A stretch of 64,000 nucleotides of DNA. Origin: Eretmocerus hayati. Lineage: Eukaryota > Arthropoda > Insecta > Hymenoptera > Aphelinidae. A program made the translations under genes and the position numbers. Every line of letters starts with the position of its first letter. Positions within the stretch are counted from its first letter, which is position 1. The notes beneath the pieces were generated by a model that made no database searches, was not told the DNA's origin, and worked only from the letters and a program-made list of their open reading frames with translations. Below, in pieces: positions 1 to 11,467 of the stretch. Location of the stretch: positions 86,108,748 through 86,172,747 of the forward strand of contig CM056742.1 of the NCBI GenBank assembly GCA_029851415.1, given 5' to 3'.

Positions 1-777
1 CATTGCGTTCAATTTCGTTCATAAAAGCAACAGAGATCCGGTTTTCGTTTAGTTTCATGTCTCTTCAACATAACTGGGAATAATTTTATTACGTTTCGTT
101 TTTGATGGAATGAACGGAACAGAATAAAGGATTGCGTTTTGTTCCTGGCTAGGATGCGTTTCAGCCAAATGATGAGATGACTTTTCGAGGTGCTATCAGA
201 AAAATCTGCCTGATTTTGCAATGGATTCCCAAAAGATGACGAAATTCCCCAGGATCATCCTTTTAAAACTCACGAGAGCGAATTTTTCCCGCTCTCATAT
301 GTACAATGACGAAATATCATTTGTAATGATCCAAGAATAGATGCGTCCAATATGCATGTACAATTCCGAAAGACGCGTTTCGGGCTCTATTTGGATGATG
401 GTTCAAGTCTCCTAGTAATGAGTCTGTAAAGGTGCAATTTGACCATCACGGCGCGTGGATGCGATACGCACACAAAATCACTTCATGCTACAGTTTGGAG
501 AGAAGAGTGAAAGAACGGTAGAGAGCTTCCGAAGACAGGAACTGCATGAGCTTGCGACAGGTCGCGACCACGGCTTGTCACTCGCGCGGAGATCGATCGA
601 TCTCCAGGTATAGCGACAAGCGAGAGGATAACGTCAACCCGACCGGCACCCACTACCTGTTGTGCGAGAGGCGACGAGCATTACCGGACAGGGTGCGAGA
701 CGGACAACTAGGGAACATGAGGATTCAGAAAAGTGTAATTGGTTCTCTTTCCAGACTGTCTCCCGCCGTCGGGTCCT
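1..777. other. no recognisable gene
   Basis: I see no supported coding sequence. The first ~500 bases are AT-rich. From about 540 to 775 the composition becomes more GC-rich. A 158-codon open frame (546-1022) runs from here into the inverted repeat that follows, so it is probably fortuitous. Confidence 0.5.
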
Positions 778-1912
778 CGCCCACGGTGGTCCTGAACCAA
801 GTCTATCCTCCGCTGACGACAGCAAGTGGGATTCTTGTTAGATATGGTTGGGGATATCTGTGGGATCACAACCTACTAAGAATCAGAATCACCACTTGGG
901 CCGTTTTTTTAAAAAGGCGAAAAAACGTGTTCTTGCGATGTTTCCCCCTTTTCCAATCTCAAAAACTTGTAAGAAACGCATTTTATCAAAAAATATGTGG
1001 AGTAACTTTTTGTAGAACTTGAAACGATGGATAAAAAAGGTCACCATACATTTTTTCATATAAGACCTCCTGTTCCTGTAATGAACGTATTTTCGTTTGA
1101 AACTCGTATTTCATCTGTTATTTTTCACGGTTCTGTTCCCATAACTCAAAGGGAACGCATTTTATTAAAAAATGTGTGGAGTAATTTTCCGTAGATCTCT
1201 GAAGAATGAACAGAAGAGTTCTCAACACATTATTCGATACAAGATCTTCCGTTCCCGTAATAAACGTATTTCGTCTGAGACTCGTATTTTATCTGTCATT
1301 TTTCACAGTTTCAACCTCATGACTCGAAGGAAATACATTTTATGAAATGATATGTACATTAAATATTCGTAGATCTTCAGGTAAGAAAAACAAGAAACAC
1401 ATGTACATAATCTTTCATGTGAGGACTCCGGTTCCTAATACGAGTCTCAGACGAAAATACGTTCATTACGGGAACGGATGACCAACGAAAAATGCGTTGA
1501 GACCTTTTTGATTCATTCTTCAGAGATCTACAAAAAATTACTATACCCATTCTTCGATAAAATGCGTTCCCTTTGGGTTATGGGGTCAGAGCCGTGGAAA
1601 ATAACAGATAAAATACGAGTTTCAGGCGCAAATACGTGTATTACAGGAACAGGAGGTCTTATATGGAGAAATGTGTGTGGACCTGATTTGTTCATCGTTT
1701 TGAGTTCTACAAGAAATTGCTCAACATATATCTCGATAAAATGCGTCTCTTCCGAGTTTTCAGGGTGTTTCTAAAAAACGGCCCAAGTGGCGATTATGAT
1801 TCTCAGTGGGTTGTGATCCCACAGATGTCCCGAACCCTATCCAACAAGAATCCCACTTGCTGTCGTCAGCGGAGCATAGACTTGGTTCAGGACTACCGTG
1901 CGCCCTCTTCCC
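778..1912. mobile_element. foldback (FB-like) element with internal repeats
   Basis: The outer arms, 778-910 and 1771-1912, are reverse complements of each other (shared core reads GGTCCTGAACCAAGTCTAT on the left, inverted on the right). Inside each arm lies a tandem unit of about 178 bases: 978-1151, 1152-1331 and a partial 1332-1438 on the left, and inverted copies between about 1440 and 1770. The axis is near 1,438. Inverted arms built of internal direct repeats are the hallmark of Foldback/Galileo-type elements. No transposase is encoded. Target duplications were not identified. Confidence 0.75.
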
Positions 1913-3927
1913 CCAGCGACAGATATACTCGAATATTCGAGAGGCAGAAAGCGCAGGTTACGAGTGTGGACCGTTGCGAGAGCAATAGTATCATTTTCAA
2001 GTCATTATTGATTGAATATACTTCCGAAGGATGCGGAGGAGTATCCCACAGTGGAGGAGGAAGTTATGAGATGATCATTCCAAAAATTTTTTCCCCATAA
2101 TGATACATCCCCTTTTACATGCATATATGATTAGTTCCGTAGAAACTCTGATATTTCAGGAACGAAAATTTGCCAACCCCAAATCTCACTTCTGAGGGTT
2201 CTGAGATGGATTCTCTGACTCTTTGAAACATATGAAGCATAAATTAACCCACGCACGAATGGGAAAATTTTCACTCATGGGTACCATGAGTATAACATGG
2301 ATAACGTGTTAGCGGGCACGGAACCTGACATTTGGCCCTAAAATTGATGTCACAGCTAAACGGTTTGAGCTACGGTCTTGAGATTTTGGAGTTTTTATCT
2401 GGCCATCAGATATTTTGGAAAAAGCTGACTGGGACCTTCGTAATCTCACGTTCAAGGATCGCACTAGTAGGGCACGGAACTGACCAAAAAATTGAGCAAA
2501 ACCAGATTTTCACGGGAAAGAGCTCCGCAAAGTATAGAAATCAATCTTTTTCGAAATTCTGAGGCATGGAGAAGTGGCGCCTGACGATTTTCTTTAAGGA
2601 TAAGTTGGTACGGGAAGGCCTGGGATGGGGCAAATACACTTACATCGAGGGGGAAACTGAGGGAGCAAAATTTTGAGTAAAATTGCGCCACAAAATGTAT
2701 GTGCTCAGCAAACACACAAAGAATAGTCTTTGGGCTCTTATAGCAGTGGAATTTGGTACTTGATAGCATCACATTTGATGTATCTGCCCGCCCGAATCTC
2801 AAATAAGCTCCATCGCGGCGCTTCACAATTAGAAAGGTCGAAATGATGGAAAACCACAGGGCACGGAACTGACTTTTTGACGTTTTTTATGATATTAACT
2901 TTTTTGGGTAGCCCTGGATTGAGAAACTAATGGTTGCGCCAAAAAAAGGACCCAAAAATACTTCGAAGATGACCTTTCAGCTTTTTTGTCAAGCGTTTTT
3001 AGGGTTTGTACAAGCAGGCACACTTTATTCCAGAGATTCCACGGAATTATTCATATACACATAGATCCAGCATTACGATGACACTTCCGTACGTAGGTAC
3101 ATACTTAGGGTGACAGAAGCGGACTCATGATTACTGTCGTCATGAGTGATCGTGTTTTGCGCGCGGAAAAACCGACTTGAGACGACTGTCATCCCGAAGC
3201 TGAGTCGTACATTCAGAGAATTCTATTTCAATACATTCATATGCATTTTTATAGATTCTAATATTTTCATATGAGTTCATACAAATGTATATGGAATTGA
3301 ATAGATTTGTTTAGATTCGATATCCGTTCATGCGAATTCATGTCATGTCTTTCCAATGATGAATAAAAGTTGGCGTGTTCGCCACCCTTGATATGAGGCA
3401 GGTCCTATCCTATTGCCCATTCCCATAAATGCCATGAAGAGTTGCCAAATAATCTCTAAAATAGAATTGAGCTGACATACGTTTCGATATGGGTGGATTT
3501 TCCAGATTTTTCTCAAGCCTTCTTCTCCCTAGTTTCCACAGCGTGACTACACGTGTAATGTAACTTGTATTCACTGGATACATCCATATCATCCTTTGTT
3601 TTTATCAAACTCAATCTATGAGTTTACATTGGAGCGAATCCCACCGGTACTGGGATGAAGTACACACAAAGTTGAAGAGTCAAATGGGATTGATACTCAC
3701 AATGAGTAGTGAATTTCACAGTCATGAAGGAGCTCGATCCCTGTTCTACTCCTGAGGATCTTGCCCCCTCATTGAATGAGTAAGAAAGGGATGAGTATCA
3801 GTCAGAGTTTTGATTCATTGCTTGTGACGGGGTAGATCGCCACACGCGTGAGAAGCATATGATGAGCTACAAGCAGCAGAAAAGTATAGAGACAGCGCAA
3901 AAAGAGACAGAAATAGATCATCTGTAA
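1913..3927. other. AT-rich non-coding stretch
   Basis: No convincing gene is present. Three near-identical 15-16-base motifs (GGGCACGGAACTGAC type) occur at 2314, 2470 and 2859 in the same orientation, suggesting a very decayed local repeat. Bases 3220-3350 are rich in ATTCATA/CATATG words. The short open frames here have no recognisable motifs. Confidence 0.4.
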
Positions 3928-4250
3928 TCACCGGCATCGTCGCCACCGACGTCGTTTTCGTTGACGATCAGCTTGGCTCGAGGTGCGGAAGCGAGCAGCC
4001 GTGATCCGACGGATAGGGAAATCGCGCGCGCGACGCGAAATGTGTGTTGGTGTAAGTGACCCGATCGTGACCTCGACCGACGGCCTTCCGCGAGAGAACA
4101 GTGAGATCATCGTTCACAAGACGTAAGCCGAGCCGTCGACCGGATCGAGCTCAGTACAGGATAACCGGCGTGTTATCCACCTCGGGATTTGTCGACCAGA
4201 ATGCGAGACGCCGGCAGGCGCGAGAATGCACATGTGTGTACGGGCCATGG
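3928..4250 (+). promoter_or_regulatory. CpG-rich block, possible first exon or promoter
   Basis: This block is much richer in CG dinucleotides than its flanks (for example GCGCGCGCGACGCG near 4023). It ends with ATG followed by GTGAGT, a consensus 5' splice site, at about 4247-4255. That arrangement is compatible with a 5' exon, but no downstream exon or protein was recognised, so the call is speculative. A GC-rich transposon fragment is an equal alternative. Confidence 0.15.
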
Positions 4251-4450
4251 TGAGTCTCTCTTATAGCAGCGATATCTCTCCCTCACAGGCGTAATAGTTA
4301 TGTTTATTTCCTGCGTATAATAGTTGCGTGATATTGTACATCCTATGTACTTGAATCCACATATTCATCTCATGATAATGAACTTCCGAAGGCCACGCAA
4401 AAGGTGGCCCACAATCGACATAGAATATAGAAATTGAGTTCAATTCATTC

Positions 4451-4870
4451 ATTTAATTTGAGAATAATTTATGTTGGACATGAAAACGGGTATATTTTCC
4501 AAAACTCCTCAGTCCTTCAGGACAAGATCCGAGTGATACGGGGTATTAGTATTAGGATGATTACCCTATTGCAATGGCACCTAACGTTTGATTTATTATT
4601 GTGATTTAGAATTTCGTACAGGGCGTTTCGAACATACATTTCGGAGCAGAGAAGCTCTATTCTATTCGTCAAATCGTTAAGTGGAATGGAAAAGGGCACA
4701 GTGATTATAATCCACCCCAAATTTGATCTTTAAGATCTGAAAATGAATAGAATCATGAATCTTCTTAGGATACAATTGTTAAAATCGTCGAAGGGATGGT
4801 AAACTTGGAGACATACAAGTGATAGAAAGCGCGCCAAAGCCAAGCTTAGCCGGCGAGTGATAAAGTCAAG
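4451..4870. repeat. dispersed repeat Z-W, uninterrupted copy
   Basis: Bases 4451-4770 align without large gaps to 18283-18601. The continuation from 4768 (ATACAATTG onward, including ATCGTCGAA and CTTGGAGACATA) aligns to 20298-20400. This copy is therefore contiguous where the second copy carries a 1.7-kb insertion. No coding capacity was seen. Confidence 0.7.
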
Positions 4871-5269
4871 TACCTCACGCGTAAACATAAGATTGCGTGA
4901 TGGCTAAACATAGCAAGCTCCGTAAGCGTCAACACGAGTCGACGGCAGATTTTTTTCTCTTAGTAAGGAATGAAACTTCAAATTCCTAACAGCTGAATAG
5001 AGGCATCAGGAAATTTAACAGATACAGAATAGAATATAATATCTTGCTCATTCGCCCTCAGGCAAGAACATCAATCATTCATAAAACACGTGTACATATA
5101 CCTATACAATAATAGCATTATGGTCAAGGATTTATTATCGCAGTTGGGACTAGTCGTTTGATGAAAAATAACTTAAACTATTCTTTTCCACCGACGAGAT
5201 CATCAATGGCATAGATTGAAAATGAATAGTTATAATCATAGTTTACATAACAATTGGGCAACCGGAAGA
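4871..5269. other. no recognisable feature
   Basis: AT-rich sequence between the Z-W repeat and the reverse-transcriptase remnant. I found no long open frame, RNA gene or repeat structure. Confidence 0.4.
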
Positions 5270-5318
5270 CTTGGACCGAAAACAAGAAAATCACTCAATT
5301 TGTCATATAAGAAAGCCC

Positions 5319-6262
5319 TCAAAGATTGAAAAATTGCCCAATGTCCACATCAATCCTCATGGGAGGGAGAGTTTTCAGAAATTCTTCCACTGCCTCTCTG
5401 AACAGGGAAACCGCTTTTACATGCCGACAACTCAGAAGGAGAAAGTTCCAAAAGCGTGCGCTATGACTTGGAAACGATCTTAGTCCATAGTCGAGACGCA
5501 TTTTCAGAACTTTGAGTGTCTGTGCTCCTGCCCAGCGTGGTAAGGCACACCACGCTGGGGGCGCCTGGATTGGTAGGTGGTAAACATCACAGCGAGGTAG
5601 CCAGGTTAACCCATGTGCATCAAGAGAGCTGCGAAATACATTCTTCACAAATCAGTACGCAACCAATCCAAGCGCTTTCCGTTCGGGGTGATATGTTCTC
5701 TCTTCTTAATTCGGGAGATGTACCGCACACATGAATTACTCAGTCTCTGCACCCGCGTCCTTAGTTCGTCAGTGGCGTCTAGATTCACGACTGTGTAGTA
5801 GTCTAGGTGCAGTTGGACTAAAATCTCGACCATCCGAATACGGAAGTATCTCGGTAGTGCAAGCCCTCATAAACCGCGAGCCATACAGGGACTTATTGAA
5901 CTTCTTTGTAACCTGATCCATATGCGGTCTCCACGATAATTCACTATCTAATGTCACGCTGAGACTCACGACAGTGTCACTGAATGGGGCAAAAACTCCC
6001 GTGAGATCCGTGATGTTTCTGTCGGAACCAAAAAAGATTGCATTGGTTCTACCAGCGTTGAGACGAAAGTCAGAGTTTTGAGGCCATCTTGCAACAAGTC
6101 TTCCGATTTCTCTTAACCGAGTGATTCCATCCAAGATGTTCTCTCCTTCAACTTGGAGATAGATTCAAAGGTCATCTGCATAAAAGAGATGAGATATCGA
6201 CATATACAGATAAACCGGTACCGAGACATATATTGCGACGGGCCCCTTTGCTATGATACCAG
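5319..6262 (-). pseudogene. non-LTR retrotransposon reverse transcriptase, C-terminal half (dead copy 1)
   Basis: Read on the minus strand, the segment contains the reverse-transcriptase catalytic box YADDL (6168-6182). It is followed by a palm/thumb segment with LNAGRTNAIFFGS and SWRPHMDQVTKKF (within 5769-6134), and then by the conserved C-terminal box LQRLSNSCVRYI-x-KKREHIT (within 5645-5833). The last piece (5319-5648) is the tail after the polymerase. At least three frame changes and several stops separate these blocks, so the copy is inactive. The downstream part is clearly related to the copy at 17,367-17,960 (both contain xQVTKKx and RACTTE). The clade is probably CR1/jockey-like. The 5' part with endonuclease is absent or unrecognisable. 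Confidence 0.75.
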
Positions 6263-7080
6263 TAAAGCTCCGGTACCCGCGCAATTCATCGAGCAGCTAG
6301 AGTAACTCGAGCCTCAGCCGCCAGGTGGCTGTCTCGAAAACATCGTTCACGAGCGAAACACTTGTCAGCATTGATGTACACCCGATGCCTGACCAGAACA
6401 AACCAGTCTGCACCCAGCAGCGGACTCACGCGCCTCTCTTGGCACCAGAAGCTCTGGTCTAAGAGATGGCTCTAGAGTCTAGCAGCTGGCAACTCCTCTC
6501 TGTCTAAGGAGGTCTTAGACAGATGAGACCATCTAGTAGACGACTTCTCAGAAGCGCTGAGAGTCGTAGTTGACAGCGACACCGTTACACCCATTTGTGG
6601 CCCGGAGGGAGCTCCTCCGTGGCACCAGAGTGAAGCATAGTAGTATCGTAACCGGTATCAACCGTTCATTGGGCTAGACCGCATTTGTAATACACACGTT
6701 AGTAATGAATATCAGATTCCTTAAACATATTTATCTTTCATGACCATTTGTATCTTATCTTCAATATATATTCCTATCAATAAAACGCTGTATTTGAAGT
6801 CTTGAACCGGACCTAAACCCTAACTTCCCTGATCCCAGTAAATCCCTCAGTTACAATATAGATATATAGATATAGATATAGCATTCCAATCTTCTCCTCG
6901 ACCAGTTTTCACGCTTATGTCTGACCAATTTTGCACGATACGAGAATATTCCCATAATAGAATAATGGATCATTGCGGCGTGAATTCCACACGAGTAATA
7001 TTAAAGTGATGACATTTTGGATCGATAACAGTGATTTCTGGCCCGTTTGAGGATTCTTCTTCAAGTGAAAAAAGTGGAGT
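6263..7080. other. unassigned sequence with a short AT microsatellite
   Basis: GC-moderate sequence (6290-6660), probably continuing the decayed retroelement, passes into AT-rich DNA. A compound GATATA/ATATAG microsatellite lies at about 6858-6882. An AATAAA occurs near 6780. No gene is supported. Confidence 0.35.
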
Positions 7081-7093
7081 GTCAATTTAGAGA

Positions 7094-7303
7094 ATGGCGG
7101 TAACTCATTTGGGTAGTCACATAGTGGACAATTTTATTAATAATATTGAGCAGGTAACACTGGATGGGGCGTTAGGTGAACTCTTGCTCTCGCGTGAGGG
7201 ACCGTTCAGAGCTAGAGTGGAACGGTTGCGTAGACGCGTTCTCGGTGGAAATATTGAGACAGATATTGATCAGTATTTATTGCTGTATTCGACTGAGTTG
7301 TGA
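7094..7303 (+). CDS. unrecognised short ORF
   Basis: A 69-codon frame beginning MAVTHLGSHIVDNF, with a charged middle (RARVERLRRRV). I do not recognise the family. It sits 110 bases upstream of another unrecognised ORF, and the pair may be exons or pieces of one decayed gene or retroelement gag. Amphipathic spacing suggests a possible short helical domain, nothing more. Confidence 0.2.
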   Translation: MAVTHLGSHIVDNFINNIEQVTLDGALGELLLSREGPFRARVERLRRRVLGGNIETDIDQYLLLYSTEL

Positions 7304-7413
7304 CCGCGCGAATCGACGCGTTGCCGAGATTTTTGCGCAAACTAACGCAGACAGCCCGCGATAGGTGATCAATCCTCAATAGATACGAGGAAAATAATAC
7401 TTTTGCATGCGAA

Positions 7414-7770
7414 ATGGAAGACGGAAACGTAACAAGACGAGATCATCGAGTTCGAAGGAGTTCGTTACGCGATGAACTAGCGGGTTCACATGCAACCGCG
7501 CAACAGCGGTCGAAATTACCCCAAAGTGAAGCGCGCCCCGAAATACAAAGAACGAATGAACCATCAATGAAATCTATCACTTTACGTGATGAGAGCGGTG
7601 GATTGTATGGGATTCCAATCCAAATCGCGCATAGTTGGAAAGATCATGCGAGCCGTGACAACGCGGGAAATCAAATGATTCAGGAAAATATTCTTGATCA
7701 GACGGGAATTAGAAATGTTCGGGAGATTCGGTTGATTCCCAAATATTCGAGAGCAGGAGAATCGGGGTGA
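7414..7770 (+). CDS. unrecognised ORF, possible exon
   Basis: A 118-codon frame, rich in Arg, Glu and Gln in its first half (MEDGNVTRRDHRVRRSS), with a more ordered second half (GGLYGIPIQIAHSWK). I do not recognise it. The frame ends next to GGGGTGAGT (about 7764-7772), a consensus 5' splice site, so it could be an internal exon of a host gene or of a decayed element. It lies 160 bases before the X repeat. No functional claim is made. Confidence 0.25.
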   Translation: MEDGNVTRRDHRVRRSSLRDELAGSHATAQQRSKLPQSEARPEIQRTNEPSMKSITLRDESGGLYGIPIQIAHSWKDHASRDNAGNQMIQENILDQTGIRNVREIRLIPKYSRAGESG

Positions 7771-7933
7771 GTGCTATGAACTTACCTCCCCTTGAAATCG
7801 TATGATTTGCTGACGCCTCATGATTGGCGTATTCAAATTTCTTAGAAATTTGGCGACATCGCTCTTCCCTGGATTCTTTCGGGCTCGACTGTGATCTCGC
7901 TACGGCAAATCGGCAGTTGACCACGGACCATCG

Positions 7934-8172
7934 GGCAGGCAAAATTGTGAGCCTGACTCTTGCTCAATTTCGCGCCGCGAGCTCCATCGCCTTTTTATCG
8001 CGAATTCCCTCTTCGCGCCTAATTTTCACCCCTCACTTCCCTCGCGCCTTGTCTTTCAACAAATGAAAAGGAACGAAACAAAGGATAAATGTTTCACCTT
8101 TCCATCCAGCAAAACCGAGTGACTTGTGATTTTGCACGCTTCCACGCCCCCTCAATTTTCGAGCGCCCCTCC
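7934..8172 (+). repeat. dispersed repeat X-Y, left part (split copy)
   Basis: This part starts GCAGGCAAAATTGTGAGCC and aligns along its length to 17994-18231. The alignment stops at GAGCGCCCC, where the 2.1-kb inverted-repeat element begins. It resumes at 10311 with CACGCCTCTAATAG, matching 18235 onward. The repeat has no coding capacity. Confidence 0.75.
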
Positions 8173-8173
8173 C

Positions 8174-10303
8174 GGTGTGCCTGAACGTATTTTCTTTGAA
8201 GTGAAGACTCCCTCTGAGATGATTTTGGTTCCTGATTCTACATTCTTGGGGCATCATCCTCCCACTAAAATTAAAATCGCGGGCTGAGCCTTTTTGAACG
8301 AACGTCGTTTGGAACATTTTTCGGACCCAGTCTAGGAACGCCCAAGTGATATGGCTCATCTCTCGTTGAATATGAGCCCGAAATCAAATTTTTCCACTTT
8401 CTAACACTAGTTGTCAAAAAACGTGAACGCTTTGGATACTTCTGAGGCTTGTTGAGGTTGGGCATGCACCCTGAAAACCCTTCAAAAATGCAAGAACCAA
8501 TCCCTTGATGTCTCATTCGAGAAATGACCATCTACCGTTACAATGTTCATCACGATGTCTCTTGTGATGAAAATTGTAATTATTCAATTGACATTATAAC
8601 GAATTCCAATAAAATCATCTTGTTCTTTCTGTGATGTTCAGGTAATGGCGAGGAATTTGTTATGTCAATTCATCACTTTTTTAGGGTAAAAAAAACTGAA
8701 AATAACTCTTCTACATAACTCGTAAATTTTGCCGAGAGTGGGATTCGAACCCTCGATCTTTTGGTTACGAGACCAAGCACATACCTCGGAGCCAGGGAGT
8801 CATGTTGAAGGTAGGCGTCTAATAAGCTTACTTGACGTTTGACTGACTGGAACAATCCGTTCATTCGCTCAAAATCTGATCATCCGTTCACTCAGTTCGT
8901 CATACAAACAACTCAGAGTGGATCAGGTGGATGCTTTGAAATGGTCCGGTTTCAATGAAAATCCACAATTTTGACTATTTCGGGAATCTCATCCGTACAA
9001 CAAGAAAAATGATTGGAAAGACAGGAAATAACTTCTTTCACGTTCCTAAATTTGTTAGAAGGTAAGTCTGCCTGGAATTACCCCATGCCCTAATATGCCC
9101 CGACTCAAGTTCTCAAATGTACCAGCTTGCAGACCTCGACACGCATTTTTCATGTTTGTTACGTTGAAATGTGAGGAAATCAACGGTTTGGGCCGATCCA
9201 AAATGACCCGCGCCTTCCTTACAACATTACTAGCGATATTCGGTACTTTCGACTTATTTTATCTTAATCACTGAAAGCTGTGCCAAATAATATTGATTCA
9301 ATCAATTTTTCACGTAGTTCTCCTCATTCTCTTTGTCTTTGTCCGAACTTTGAAATACTTCTCACAAATTGGAAAAAGTTGGATTTCTAGCTGATTCTAC
9401 GCCTATATTACTAAAAAAGTGCATTGTTGGCGCCATCAACCCGAGTGCTCTCAATATGTCTCCGAGTTTTTTGAAATTCAGAGAATCTTCTGGGAATCCG
9501 TGTGGTGGTTCAACTTTCCATAACACACCTTCTGCTGAAATTCCAAGGAGCTTGTCCATTTTGTTTCCGAGTTTTCGATGTCAAAAGTTCGAGCTCGTGA
9601 CACGTGAAGGATAGGAACGGCGCAGCAGAAGGCAAATTTTTGGGCCAATCTCACGAATGCTATGACAATTCTTTAGAGAACTCGCTGGAAGAATGATATG
9701 TCATTGATTCAAGTCTTGTATTCATCCCTGGCAAAAATAGGGACCCGTGCCCATTTATTTTGTTTACACGAGGGCTCGAATGTTTGTGATTCTCGTCTGC
9801 GCGCAATGTTAATATTCTGCCTCGCGGAGAGCGTGTGTGTGTAAGCGTGTGCGTAAATGAGCTTTTTTGTTGTGTATACGCGATTGTACATGAAAAAACG
9901 GCGAGCGCGCGTTGCTATCGAAACAACACGGCTCGCTCAAACTTTTCATCCTGATTGTCCCGGGAGACATACCTTGAATGAGACATCAAGTGATTGGTTT
10001 TTTGCATTCTTGAAGGGTTTTCAGGGTACATGCCCAACCTCAACAAGCCTCAAAAGAATCCAAAGCGGTCACATTTCCTGAGAACTAGTGTTGGAAAGTG
10101 AAGAAACTTGATTTTGGGCTGAAATCGAACGAGGAATGAGCCATATTATTTGGGCGTTCCTAGACTGGATCTAAAAAATGTTCCAAACGACATTCCTTTA
10201 AAGGGGCTCAGCCCGCGATTTCAATTTTTGTGGGAAAATGATGCCCCAAATATGTAGAATCAGGAACCAAAATAATCTCAGAGGGAGTTCGTTCAGGCAC
10301 ACC
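8174..10303. mobile_element. 2.1-kb foldback insertion with ~340-bp inverted arms
   Basis: The left arm 8174-8519 and right arm 9976-10303 are reverse complements with moderate divergence (both include GGTGTGCCTGAACG at the tip and TGATGTCTCATTC at the inner edge). The element splits the X-Y repeat; the empty paralogue at 18,231 shows the insertion point. Flanks GCCCCTCC (8165-8172) and TGCCCTTC (10305-10312) both resemble GCCCCATC in the empty copy, compatible with a mutated 8-bp target duplication. The 1.45-kb interior holds a tRNA-like sequence but no transposase, so the element is non-autonomous. Confidence 0.7.
8731..8802 (-). tRNA. tRNA-like sequence, Thr(CGT)-type anticodon loop, probably a pseudogene or SINE head
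   Basis: Read on the minus strand there is a box A-like TGGCTCCGAGG, an anticodon arm TTGGT-CTCGTAA-ACCAA that would read CGT (threonine), and a good box B GGTTCGAATCC. The 5' acceptor strand (GACTCCC) does not pair with the 3' side (TCTCGGC), and one T-stem pair is mismatched. It is therefore more likely a tRNA pseudogene or tRNA-derived SINE than a functional gene. It lies inside the foldback insertion. Confidence 0.45.
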
Positions 10304-10310
10304 GTGCCCT

Positions 10311-10355
10311 TCACGCCTCTAATAGCTCTTCCTCAACATTTCTGGGGATCTCGCG
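10311..10355 (+). repeat. dispersed repeat X-Y, right part
   Basis: CACGCCTCTAATAGCTCTTCC and the following TCTCGCG match 18235-18277 in the uninterrupted copy. This is the right-hand remainder of the repeat split by the foldback insertion. Confidence 0.6.
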
Positions 10356-11467
10356 AACATTTTTGGGCGCAGAGCGTGATTGGGGCTCAGTGCACTTCGA
10401 TAATTCGATTGGGTTTTTGTGGGTTAATGGCATCGTTGGGTGCGAGTGAATATTTCGTCGCGCGAGTGTAAGTGATGTGAGTGCGCGGAGAGAAGGAGCT
10501 CGCGGCCGTTGGACATTGTGTTCGACGCGAACGAGATCATCAAAGAGGCAGTTCAAGCCTCAAGTACTGGCTTCGTGCAGCACCGGAGTCGACAAGGTGC
10601 ATACATCCCCGGATCCGCAGCAAGCAGCTGCACGGCGTCAGGACGAGCAGCTGGTGATCATCTTCACGTCAAGCTGCAGCAGGGCAAGCCGCGTGGAATT
10701 TTTTCATGCGCGCTTCCGGGTATTATCCTGCGCATCGCGCCATCACCTGCTGTTAGCTGGAGCTACGTCACATCGACGTCGCTCCCCACCACCGCTGTCT
10801 TCTACGCCTGCTTGCTTCGTCTTCATTGCTGCTGCGGGTCGCGTGCTCAGCTAAGACAGCGCGCACTACAGGAGAGTGGGGATAAGGTGGCCGTCACGCA
10901 ATGCAGTCGCCTCAGAGCGATTGGTGAGCGTATCATTCCCTTACTAGTGTGCATGTATAGTGCGGTCTTCCGCACTTATGATTCTCATACGCTCACCTGC
11001 GAGCCAGCTGATGGATATAAACGCGACGCATGCATTCGGCGTTTGCGAGGCTCGCAGCATAGCATGAATATAGTTGCCCACTTGGAAATATCTTACCCGT
11101 GGTCACGTTCAGGAGTCGAATGGAGTCGAACTCGCGACTCTCTTCTAAGGGTTCGTATTGGTGTTGAGAAGTATATGTCTGGCGCAATAGGATCACGCTG
11201 CAGCAGAAGATAGACGCATTCGATCATATTTTCAGCGAGTTGATGGGGGAGATCGGTCGACCCAACGCTCTAGCCTCTCTGTGTCAGTCAAACAGCTGAT
11301 CCATCTCAACTATTCTTCTGTTGGGAGAATTTTTATGTCTCGATGGGTGGTAGTTTCGCGCGTTAGTGCGCGGTTATTTCAGCGTGTTTTTGGGTCTAAT
11401 TTCATGGTTAGACTGTGGTAACGATTTCTAAACATGAGAGATTTATCTGTGATATTTAATTTTAAAC
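10356..11467 (+). other. GC-rich stretch and presumed 5' LTR/leader of the BEL/Pao element
   Basis: Bases 10460-10870 are GC-rich; long frames here (for example 10509-11213) show no motif and I do not call them genes. A TATA-like GGATATAAACGCGAC occurs near 11013. TGGCGCAATAGGATC at about 11179 begins with TGG, as a primer-binding site should, and lies 290 bases before the gag start. A 3' LTR for comparison is missing, so the LTR limits cannot be fixed. Confidence 0.3.

Noticed and set aside
546..1022. 158-codon ORF
   Set aside because: Runs into the foldback element arm; no motif.
11095..11165. possible tRNA-like box B (GAGTTCGACTC) on the minus strand
   Set aside because: No box A or stem pairing could be built around it; probably chance within the presumed LTR.
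10509..11213. 234-codon plus-strand open frame
   Set aside because: Low-complexity GC-rich translation without motifs, overlapped by another long frame; fits untranslated or LTR sequence before gag.
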